Assembly (NCBI GenBank): GCA_963971305.1
Contig: OZ020311.1
Span: forward strand, 3,472,001 to 3,536,000
Length of the DNA stretch: 64,000 bases
Direction of reading: 5' to 3'
DNA from: Arcuatula senhousia
Taxonomy: Eukaryota; Mollusca; Bivalvia; Mytilida; Mytilidae
In this document: positions 47,461 through 58,143 of the stretch, one piece after another
How the letters are laid out: every line of letters starts with the position of its first letter
Position numbering within the stretch: the first letter of the stretch is position 1
Position numbers and translations under genes: made by a program
The notes under the pieces: generated by a model
Told to the model about the DNA's origin: nothing
The model's input: the letters and a program-made list of their open reading frames with translations, nothing else
Database searches by the model: none

Positions 47461-50400
47461 TACAGAACTGCCACATAAACCCTTGTACACATGGGGCAAG
47501 GAAATTTCTAAGAAATTTTTGATTATTATTTTGTTTATACATCTATATATCTACAATAATTGTGCATATAAACTAAGTCATTATGAAAATATTTACAGAA
47601 ATGTACACCAGCTGTCTTGTGAAAGACTCACATCGAGCCATATCATATATTATTATCTGATGCATACCCTTGTAGCCTAAGCCTAGACAGTCAGAAAAAT
47701 ACTCTTGGTATAGATCTATTAACAAATTATTAAATTGTCTTAAAATTATAAAATAAAAGCTTCAATAATCTCATTGTGAAACTTATAAGATGTTCGAAAT
47801 TTGTATAAAATACAGTTTCCTTTATTTTTTTAACTTATTTTTTGTTAACACAAATGTGATAAAGGTCAATTGTTTTAATTGCAAAAATACACCTCATAAC
47901 ATTAAAAAGCAGAACATTTATACTGCCTTAATTTTTTTTCTGAACAGAAAATTGCATAAAAATTATACTTTTTGTAAATTATGTACCTATTAAAATAGAA
48001 TAGACTTTAGGTGTTTATGGTCAGTGCACCTATTGTCTTTTTTGTTTATTTAACTTAATTGGTTATACAGCTAATTAGATGTGGGCAAACCAGGACTAAA
48101 CCGCAGGCATTGAATTGATAACGCTGTTATCTTTTTTGAATTTTTTAGCCAAATAGAAATATTTCCAGCTCTGCTGTTTATGAGACTGTCACACGTAGTT
48201 CGCGTTCGCCCACGTGTTAGCATTTTTTTAACACGCTGGTGCACATTGCATGAATTATGGAAAAGTTATAAACACACCACAAAACGTTAGCAAACGTCTG
48301 CATACGTTTTTGAAAATAAAACTGTCGCAGATAGAAAAAAAAGCTGTTGCTTGCTTTAGTTCAAGTAACTTCTCAAAATATTGTTTATGCTAAAGCTGTC
48401 TGATGTCACTTTTTCAACGTTCGCCAACGTGTTATTTTAGAATGAGGTATTCAACGTTAGTAATAAGTCAGCATATATAACCTAATACGCACGCTCATGT
48501 GTGGTATAGTGAAATTTTGTGAAATCCGTTTGATGAACGCTTAACAAAATAAAAACGAAAGTGTAACGTCTGTCTTATGATAGTCTGGATCGCTCAACTG
48601 ACCTAGAAATCTTTTTCTCTAATTTTCATCCGATTTATCAACCTCTCAACCAGTTGTGGAAAAATATTTCTCACCTCTAGAGAAATTTTGTTCTCAACGT
48701 TAGTCGATCGGATGATCAACCTTTTTGCATTTTTATACCTGTAGACATTAGAGAAAAACCTTCTACAACTTTATTCTCGGTGATTATGGAGTATAGAGTG
48801 TGTTCAGAGCGCACATAACGTCAGAGGTCAATGTTGAAACCTTTAAATAAGAATTCAAACCTGAAATCTACATAACAAAACAAAGCCAACATCGTAAAAT
48901 CTTGATTAAAATCAGGATAACCTCAAAATGACCTGGAAGGGTATGTAGTTCTTGTGAATTGTAAGACACTCGTCGCGCTGTCGATGGGCATTTGAGGGTA
49001 ATAAAATCTTCGCAATTTATTTAGTAGTACTTGTATTTACTTACAACATTGATATTTTAACTGTCCAGCTCTGTCAGGCGGAAAATATGTTTCTTCATGT
49101 GGTAGTTTATTATTGTTGCACAGTACATTGTTTAATAGGTTATTTTAAACCATTATAATACATGTATATTCCCTTGCGGTAACTAAAATTAAACTGAACT
49201 TTACGTACTACTTCAAGAAGGAAAGTTTCGTCTACCGACCTTGTGGGATATTATCACTACTAGGAACACGCGAATCGATCCAGGTAATTTTTACTAAACT
49301 CCGCAAAAAAATCTCTTGTAATCAATTGCATTAACCTTATACTGATCAAAGCAAATCGAATGAAATAACTTTTCTATAAAATCATTAAGGCTGTGCTTGT
49401 TCAAATTATTGAATTGTCGAACTCATGGAACTTTAACATTTTCCCATTGACACCACGCAATTGTAGATAAAGTGTTAATGAGGAGATCCACTACGGCCGA
49501 GGGTTATAAAAAATCCTTTACTTGTAAGTACCTTGCCCTTGGATTTTATGGAATCGTTTTGACAAGTTTTACCAGCTGTAGAAGTTAAAAAAAACCGCCG
49601 GACATCTTAACCATTCCCATAAGTCTTTTGAACCGTCTAATGTCAAAATAATAAGTGGATATTCGAAAATAATAAAGTACATGTTAATAAAATGGATACA
49701 AATAACCGTTGTCTTAAGTTTTATCAGTTATGTTAAGGATAAGATGCAGGCTCCTGTGGCCTTTTGTTTTAGTATAACATGTATAATAATTTATCATTCA
49801 ATTCTTACTTAAATAAAATATTCATCGCTTTTGTTGTTGTTGTTGGGTTTTTTTGTCTTTGCCATTCAAGTTGAGTACCATTACGGCATTTCATTTTTTG
49901 AAAGATTATTGTGGAAAATTGAGTGTTTGAAAAGTATAATAGCTAGGCATCTGATGTTTGGGTTACAGACTTTTGGGATTAATTGTGGTGTACGCACCTG
50001 GCCCAAGGCCGTATGACCCTGGTCACAATTTTACTCTTAAAAGACTCTGCGGATGTGGACTTCAAATTTTTTTCGGGACGTAAGCTTTGTAAGACTTTTG
50101 TGGAAAATGAGTTATTTGAAAAGTATAATATGGCTAGGCATCTCAATGTTGGTATACAGACACTTTGGGCTGTGGTCGACGCTTAAAGGGCTCTGCGAAC
50201 TTGGGTCTTTTTTCAGGGTCGCAGACTTCATTTTAAGACTTTTATGGATAACGAATTACTTTAAAGGTATACATTTCTATATTCTAGTATGATATTTAGT
50301 AAATCAACATTTTGGTTTATGGTCTACAAAAATGTTACCATGCCATATGACCTTGACCCGTTTTTCATCTTTCAATGACCCTGTGAACTAACGTCGTTTT

Positions 50401-50927
50401 GAAGATGTTAACCTTTTTTTAGATTTTCGTGGAAAATGATTTGCTTGAAGAGTCTTATTCTTAGTACCTAAGCGAGTGAATAACTCTTCCGAAACCTTGT
50501 TACTCTCCAACCAAGCTCTAATAACACAAACTGATTTTAGGAAAAGACTAACTGAGAATATTCCGGGGATACAAATCTGTCTTGCTATATATATGGGGTT
50601 GCCAAAACAGATAATCAAAGAAACTTAACAAAAGCTGCGAGTCTTTCTAAATGTTGCACATTTGATTACCAAACCAATTCTCATCTCTCTGGAAATAAAC
50701 AAATGAATCATTCTCAATTAATATCTTTGATATTTTATACCCCTAGGATAAATCACTTCTGAAGAAAGAACTTTAAAAAATCTTTGTTTAACTAATTTTC
50801 ACTTTTTCGTATTACAAAAAAGTTTTGTTTTTATTGTATATCCGAGTCTAATAAGCTGAAGGGGTGTCACTTGAAATTATTCTAAGCTTTCAGTTCCTGT
50901 ATATATAAAAATTGAGGGCAAAGAAAC

Positions 50928-50996
50928 CCACTACTAGGGCGAACGAACCCAGGCGAATTAGCCCAGGGCGAATGGGCCCAGGGCGAACGGACCCAA
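50928..50996. repeat. 15-base minisatellite, about 4.5 units
   Basis: Consensus GGGCGAANGGGCCCA in tandem (ACTAGGGCGAACGAACCCA, GGCGAATTAGCCCA, GGGCGAATGGGCCCA, GGGCGAACGGACCCA). GC-rich in AT-rich surroundings. Confidence 0.75.
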
Positions 50997-51142
50997 TACC
51001 CATTAAATAGGACCTTGATCTCATGTTTACACTTTCATTACTTCATGGTTGATTTATGTGTTCATTTTTTTAGGATAAGTCAATTTAAACTCTATGATAT
51101 CCAGAACCACTATAGTTGGCCCACAGATTGTTCTTGGTAGTT

Positions 51143-51595
51143 AAAGGAGTAGGGGGCGATAAGGCCCATATTTAGCCTAAAAATATGAAGGTTATGCAAA
51201 GGTGTCCATTATATGAATATGACAATTCTTTGTCGTTTTCATGGTACATTTTAGACCAGAAAACATCGTCTGTACATGAGAAACAAATTCATATTTTTTC
51301 TTGGAATTTTAATATAAGCCGTATAAACAATCTGCACTAATATTTGTGTGGAGGTACTTAAAATGCTGAAAATTTATGAAAACTACACATTTTATGAATG
51401 AAGATCAGTTTCATATTTTTTACCAAATAACCATTCAAAAATTAAAAATTCATATATTAAGTTTCTCATTTTTTGATATTTAATAAAAATATATATTTTA
51501 AGATCAGCATCTGACAACATTATTCAAAGGTTGAGAATTGGCTAAAATTTTAGGCCCAAAAACCAGGCCTTATATATCGGCCTTACTCCTTTAGT
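51143..51595. mobile_element. MITE with AAAGGAGTA ends
   Basis: Inverted ends AAAGGAGTAGGGGGCGATAA and GATATATAAGGCC-type complement (GGCCTTATATATCGGCCTTA), closing with ACTCCTTT; AGTT flanks both sides. The outer AAAGGAGTAG is shared with the MITE at 36889-37386. Confidence 0.7.
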
Positions 51596-51631
51596 TCTGT
51601 CATCTAACTTAAGTACTACTTTTTCTAAGAA

Positions 51632-51984
51632 TCAGGCAGATACCATTAATAGGGTGGCACATCGATAATAAATACACAAAACAATTTCAACAGAATTAGG
51701 TAAAGCAACCCCAGTAAACTTTGTTTTGACCACTAAATTTTTCAGTCTATCTTGGGTTAAGGAGATATTACCAGTCAAAATTTAGTTACATTGTATAGTG
51801 AAAAGTACGGGAAAATTTCCCGCCATATTTTTTTCCTATATAACCAGTCAAAAAATATCTAGGCACCAAATACATATTAAGATGTAAAAACTGCATTGGG
51901 TTTGTTTTTATGGTAAAATGAATGCATCTATACCCCAAAATCTGAAATTGGAAATTATCGATGTGCCACCCTCTGCCTGATCCT
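51632..51984. mobile_element. MITE with AGGGTGGCACATCGATAAT ends
   Basis: Perfect terminal inverted repeats of 19 bases at 51653-51671 and 51954-51973, extended outward by CAGGCAGA / TCTGCCTG with 10 extra bases on the left. No ORF. Confidence 0.75.
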
Positions 51985-52299
51985 TATGTGGAATAGTACT
52001 TAAAAGTGTCACAATCTCAAGGAATAAATGCCTAAATATTGCATAAGGGACTTAAACAAATGTATAAACTTCTATAAACAGAAATTATACACATGTTATA
52101 GGTGTTCCGTGCTTAGCAACGACACTGATCAATAGGGAGCAGCAGCATAACAGTTCTAGTCACAAATGTGTAGGGAGAAACTCTCAGCCCAGAAAACACT
52201 ACCTTAAAGCTTTGCCTTGGGATTTTAAAAATTACGAATTGTCCGTTAAAGTATAATTTCGACTAAATGAGGTCAAATTAATGATTTCACAAAGGTAGA

Positions 52300-52392
52300 A
52301 ATACAAATGACAACAAAGTTCCAGACAATAGATTTTGCTACGCCTGACGCGCGTTTTGTCTATTCAAGACTCATCAGAGGCGCTCTACCAAA
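52300..52392. repeat. Chimeric repeat: transposase-ORF piece joined to 'GACGCGCGTTTTGTCTA' repeat
   Basis: 52300-52346 matches 45 bases of the helix-turn-helix ORF region (2228-2275 complement). It then switches to GACGCGCGTTTTGTCTATTC..AAGACTCATCAGAGGCGCTC, a word string I associate with dispersed mussel repeats. Confidence 0.5.
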
Positions 52393-53220
52393 AAAATTGA
52401 AAATTCCAAACACTATATGAAGTCAGGTTCGGAGTTCACATATACTTGCTTAGGTAAGCTATATTATTGTGTTCAGTTTTGTGTTGTTTTTTTCTAGCTC
52501 AGCCGTTTCATCATCTAGAAACCTTATCCATCCATTTTTTTTTCGTGATCTCGCTTCACCATGCTGTCGGCAGAAAGTTACTTGTAAGACGATTTCACAT
52601 ATACGATATAGAATTACAGAGGTAGTGTTTACCACAGTTTTTATAACTAAAACACGACACGAGACCATGCATATAAAGTTATTTAATTCAATGCCACTCG
52701 TTAAATATTTTATTTCGTTTTAAAACGAGTGTGTATTTAATTGATCTGTATGGAATTTCGTCAACAATGTTTTTTGAAAAGATTCTCTAGTACTTCCTTG
52801 TTTCTGGTTCACTGCTTCTTTTGTCTGTGAGGTTTAATCACTGCACATTTTGAATCGATCATGCTCGTTTAAATGTCAAAATATACTTTGATATGGTAGT
52901 TTTTTTCTAGTTTCGAATAACAAAATGTCTACAATGTGTATGTTCTTACAATTTATCTATCTTCTTGATTACAAACTATAAGCAGAAAAAAGAGAACACA
53001 TCACTCCAAAATTTAATATAGTTAAAAACTTTTCTATTTAGCAGCAAGCACAAAGCTTAAAAGACGAAAAATGGGAGTCCGAGGATCTACCCCCTTTTTC
53101 AGATTTTTTTTATTTGTGGTTTCGAAAAAAAATAGGCATTACAGTATGACAGTAATATTTTGCCTAATAAATTTGTAAGCACACATGTTTAAATAAACAC
53201 CCAAATAAAACTAGCATCAA

Positions 53221-53378
53221 AGGCGGATCTAGGACCGGCGTACCCGGCGCCCCCCCCCCCCCCCAGTTTGGCAAAAAAGTGGTAAGGAACTGTATGAAGC
53301 AAGAGGTCCCAGAAGGTTTTTCATAATTGATCCCCCACCCCCCCCCCCCCCCGTTTGAAAATTTCTGGATCCGCCACA
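53221..53378. mobile_element. Short 'GGCGGATC' inverted-end element, copy 1
   Basis: Ends GGCGGATCTAGGAC and TTTCTGGATCCGCC are inverted. The interior has two long C runs (15 and 17 C). Similar elements are at 62942-63106 and, as a right-end fragment, 58330-58500. Confidence 0.65.
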
Positions 53379-53530
53379 GATCATCTACGCTTAACATTTC
53401 ATTTTAAGCATTTCAGTAACATCAATGCATTCTATCTGTTTTAACAAATTGATTTTAAAGTTCAAATCCATCGAATTAATGAAATCCATCTCTCTTTTAT
53501 TGACCATTTTGCTATGAATCGAAATACCAT

Positions 53531-53620
53531 AATATTATTATCATATATTATCATATATATTATCATATATATCATATATTATCATATACTATTATCATAT
53601 TGTATAATATAATCATAATA
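53531..53620. repeat. ATATTATCAT microsatellite
   Basis: Irregular repeats of ATTATCATATAT. Confidence 0.8.
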
Positions 53621-55426
53621 TTTAGCTAGTCTGAACGACTAGAAATTACAAAATTGTTATTCAAAATTTTCTAAGGATTTGATTTCAAAGACAGAGACGA
53701 ACTGCGTGATAATACTAAATGCTTTCCCCTTTCCAATCAACATATAAAACATGAGTTTCTAATAACCAAATGCATTATAGATGTCGCTTAAACTATTCGA
53801 TTGGTTATTTGAACCCCCCTTTTTTTAGCCGGGGTAATCGCTAGAGATTAGCCACGGCTATAGCTACGATAGCCTTTCGGTAAGCTATCAAGTGGTTTTT
53901 CCGGCGGTTCACCAAAAACCTATCAATTAAAATATCAATACACGCTTGCAATATAGCTCTTTTCAAGATCTGTTCTTTTCGTCGCTTTACTCTCAATTAT
54001 ATTATAAAACTTATTTATTAAGTTTTCAAATTTTGTACAAGCACGTAAGACGCATATCTGATGCGAAAGTATTAAATGATTAATAAAGAATACAAATGCG
54101 GATTGATATTTTGTTTATAGGAGTGTTCGTCTATCTCATTAGTGATGTCATATTCACTAATTTGCATCTCATTAAATGTCAAACTGGATGGCAATACACA
54201 GTGCAATAAACAATCATCGATGGACAGGATAATTAACCCAAAGTTCAAATCCTCATAACTTTTTTATTTGATCAGATAAAATGGTTCTGTAATCTGTTCT
54301 TTGAATAAGAATTTATTCATATTTACCATAATTGAATTTTAAAATAATTCATTTTCTGTAAAATTGTTTCTGTATAATGTTTCATTGATAGTTTTGAATC
54401 AACCAAACTTTCTATTTTTAGAACCACTGAATATATTTTTTATTTTCAAGATGCAAAACACAAACGATCTTTTTCTGAAAATTGTAGAACCAAAAAAAAA
54501 ACCCAGGTTTTTAGAGTTTGTTGAGGCAAATAGCTTCAAACCACAGGCGTTTGGGTTCAGGATTTTTTTTATTAATAACGTGTATATAAAAATTTTCATA
54601 CTCGTCTATATACTGTGGAAATAGACTTTTTCGGAAACTATCATAGTCGTAGTTGTACTGCTATTCATACTCTTACTTGGGTTCAATTTGTTAGGGGATG
54701 TATCAAAACGTTTATGTAGAAATTTAAATGAACATATTCACACCTGGTTAACGGACTCGTGAGAAGTTGGTTCGAATAGAAGTATTAATTACAAGATTTT
54801 GCGAAACCTAAGTTTCTTTGTCTTTTAGGTATGAATTACATGTAAATGCGATGTCCGAAATAATTGACTCGTTACCAACGCGGTGAATTGAATATAATAA
54901 TACTTGCACCAATGGTCTCGACGGATTAACCTAGTAAAAGCAATATTCGACATAATTATTTCATTGTATTTATTAAACATTTTAAGAATATTAGCGATTG
55001 GCGTCAACTCTTCGGAGTCTGATGATGCATAGTTAATTTGTTGTCCAAATAAATAATAGTCAAGCATGTTATATTGTAAATATATATCCAACGGACATGA
55101 CACGTGTTGTGCTTTTAGACCAAGGTGATATTAAAAGAACAATAATTTCTTTGAAAATGTCCGAAATTAGTCAGCACAAATGCGATTTACATTTTACTCT
55201 GATAGTCTTATAGGGTGTTCTTTTTTCAAACCTGTTCTCTACCGTTTTACTCTCCTTTGTTAAAAATCACACACCGTGAATTTATTTATATATTTGTTCA
55301 AGCATTAACAGTAGTCGGTAATACACCGAGTCAAATTTTATAAAGTACATAAGGACAAGCGTTTTACAACGAATAGTAATTTGCATATGATGCACCACTG
55401 TTATATGCAGACCCTTATCCCGTACG

Positions 55427-55892
55427 GGGCCCGGGTGGCAAATAGGACAACAGCAGAGCACAACCTGTCGTAAAAGGCAGCGAAGGGCCTTGGAATTCTG
55501 AAATCGGGTTAATGCTCAGCTCACACCAAGCGACCAGGTGTGTACCTTAGGTGGCTGAATAGGGTGACCCTCGCCCGTCAGGTCTACAATACGGAAACCC
55601 TGACCGCTGGCCATAGTAGGCCAATGTGTTGAAAGAGTAATACGCTTTATGCACGTTAAAGATTCCATTGTGTATCGCCTAGTAGTGCACCACATGGGCT
55701 AAATCTTTTGCCCGTACCCACCTCAAACCTTTTCATGTTGTTTTCAAAATTTACTGTTCCTTTGTTGCGCATCCCACCCCATATTTCTAATCACCATCTC
55801 ATGTTCATTTTATCATCCACTTTATGTTCATCGCTAGGGGGTGAAAAACCAACTGACACTCACTAATTCACTCACTCATTCACTCACTCACT
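55427..55892 (-). mobile_element. (GTGA)n-headed SINE-like element, copy 4
   Basis: The ACTCACTCATTCACTCACTC tract at 55858-55892 is the head (minus orientation). The body has CTGACCGCTGGCCATAGTAGG and GTGTGTACCTTAGGTGGCTG; the end is at CGTACGGGGCCCGGG. Confidence 0.7.
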
Positions 55893-56135
55893 CTACAAAC
55901 TGCAAAATACGAAAAGTCCATTACAACTTTGTAACTTATAAAAACGGGTTGTCCGCCTGTAATTTAGTTCATCAGCTCCCTGACAATGGTATGTTGTTAC
56001 CCGGTACTTCGGTATTCCCCCATCAGTTAAACCGACACCCTATAGTATAAGACCTAGGTGCATTAAAACACATGTTATAAAATTGTGATAACCTTGGATT
56101 TTTTACGATGTTTTTTTTAGCAATCCTTAGATTCA

Positions 56136-56526
56136 CAATTATCACAATTGATTCGTTACTCCAGAGCTTGTGGGAATTACATCGAAATTTTACGGAAGAC
56201 GCGTACGGTAAATATGGGATTTTTATCTCTCGGTTGAGTGCGGATGTTGGTTTGTCATAGGGTTTTTGTTTTGTCTTTCTTTATCGGATTTGACACCCTG
56301 AATTGGAAATTGGCCGCGCGACGGCTGTGCTATAGCAGACAGGAACCGCTTTCTCTTCCGGAGCACGCGAGTTCACTCTTGTTACGACTTGAGTTTGCGT
56401 TGTTGATTTCTATTCGGTTGATTTTGTGTTTTGTGTTTCCTCGTGCGGTTCTTGTTCATGTTTACCGGTTTTGTCGTTGCCTTTTCGGACTTTTGACACT
56501 CGAATGCCCCAATGGTGCCTCTTTGA
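56136..56526 (+). pseudogene. RT element remnant, copy 3
   Basis: CAATTGATTCGTTACTCCAG begins in the conserved QLIRYSRACG block, jumps over about 100 bases of it (after TTACATCGA), and continues to the stop (TTTGTCATAG) and the 3' tail, as in 131-664. Confidence 0.7.
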
Positions 56527-56572
56527 ATTGTATTGTTTTGCGCATAGATTTTTAAAAATAAATGGAATAGAA

Positions 56573-56660
56573 GATAAAGAGACATGGAATAATTGTACGC
56601 GACACAACCTACATATATGAACAGCAACTTAAAAAATCCACTGACAATGGAAGTTGCATT
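56573..56660. repeat. Dispersed 'GAGATGTGGAAT' repeat
   Basis: AAAGAGACATGGAATAATTGTACGCGACACAACC..ATATGAACAGC. Confidence 0.5.
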
Positions 56661-56950
56661 TATTTTCGTTTTTCTTCGTGTACATCTCATCATCACATTT
56701 GTATGTAGCTTGCATTTTAATTAACCTTGACAAACTTACCAGCCGTGCAATTTGTGGTCATTTTGATTGATGATTTAAATGTTTTGAGAAAACCCACACT
56801 ATTTGTTCCTATTATATGAGTATGAATAGGACTATGAGTATGACCATATTTAGTTTCCGAAAAAGTCTAATAGTATATAGTCGAGTATGAAAATTTTTAT
56901 ATACACGTTATTAATAAAAAAAATCCTGAACCCAAACGCCTGTGCTTCAA

Positions 56951-58041
56951 ACAAGAAATTAAGTTGTTGTGGGCCAGCCAATTGTTATAAAGCTTTAATA
57001 TGATGACTATATCTACTGGAGGAAGCCGAACAGTGTTGTATTTGGGGTTTGTGGCCAAAAGGGGCTCAAATTGGCGTAATGACAAAACGAATGTAGAACT
57101 TTTATTATTCATTCAATTTTGAAAATTCTTTTTTTATTGGATTCCTCATTATATTCTGTCAACTTAAAATGTCAATAGTTTTCATATATGTTGCACCGTT
57201 ACATTGCTACAGGGGACCAAAGACAGGCCACGCCTATAAAATCAAAACTTTGGTTCGATTTTCAAAATCTTTTCTTTCATTGAAATCCTTGTGAAAATTC
57301 CTTTTACAAAAAAGTAGCTTTTTATTTTTATTTTTTGCTACACATGAATAATTTAAGATTTGTAGAATACCCCGGCTACCAGTACTTTCAGTACTTTGAT
57401 TTTACTTATCTGTAAAACGTGCATGTTTGCGCCATGCTTATACATAAGAATTAATTATCCTGAGCAAGTGTTTGATTTGAATTTTAAAGTTTTTATATGT
57501 ATATTTTATACTTCTTCTCGAGCCTTCTTCAATCTTTCCGATTTTGTTTAGTCTATTAAGTATTCAAACATGCTTTGGTTTACAGTAAAGATATATGCAA
57601 TTGTAAGCCAACAATTATTAAATGTCCCCGTTTTGTTATGCAAATGAGCATACCAGTACCTTGTCGAGCGAACAGCTCGAATTACAGATCATTGTCAGTA
57701 GGAATACCCAAGAGTAAAGAAATTTTGTCTACTTATTTTGGAAATATTTTATGAGATACTTTCATTTTATTTTCAAAGTTTTCAAAGATTTGAAATATGA
57801 TTTAATTAAAGAGAGTATTTAAATCATCGTTAATATATATTGACTTTTCGTCATGGGTTCCTGAAATTGGATTTAAGGAGTTCTGTGAATAAAGCACCAA
57901 TGCGGAAGTTCTTACTTCTGTGCGACCGTCCGTAAAGAAAATGTCGAAATATGACGTTCTTCCTGGGTGAAAATATCGTATGATGCCAAACCAAAGGCAA
58001 ATTTAGATTAATAATAAATTGTATGTCATTATTTCGAAAAC
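56951..58041. other. 5' flank of myosin gene 2
   Basis: AT-rich, no recognised repeat. The promoter of gene 2 should lie here or further upstream; no clear TATA-plus-initiator combination could be singled out. Confidence 0.4.
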
Positions 58042-58143
58042 ATGACAGGAGAATATAGCGACGATTTAGCACAGTTGTCAAAGTTGGACGAAACTGAAAT
58101 TCTGAACAAACTTCGGGACAGATATGCAAAGGACAAGATTTAC
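58042..58143 (+). CDS. Myosin gene 2, exon 1
   Basis: 34 codons. The ATG is in the same context as gene 1 exon 1; donor TAC|GTAAGA. Confidence 0.9.

Larger units (their letters stand above)
45701..51140. other. Intergenic/promoter region of the divergent myosin pair, part 1
   Basis: No genes recognised. It contains a perfect 9-base-stem hairpin GCCTTCCTG..CAGGAAGGC at 46247-46272, a SINE-like copy (47163-47460) and a 15-base minisatellite (50928-50996). Small ORFs at 49831-50292 and 50388-50618 have no protein character that I can identify. Confidence 0.45.
54536..56950. mobile_element. Inverted-repeat pair enclosing 2.4 kb
   Basis: 54536-54660 and 56822-56950 are inverted copies (CAGGCGTTTGGGTTCAGGAT, ATAACGTGTATATAAAAATT, GACTTTTTCGGAAACTA). 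They may be termini of one element of about 2.4 kb carrying nested insertions (55427-55892 and 56136-56526), or two separate inverted insertions. Confidence 0.55.

Noticed and set aside
49831..50618. Cluster of small ORFs between the myosin genes as hidden genes
   Set aside because: No domain, no splice-consistent extension and no biased codon pattern that I could see.
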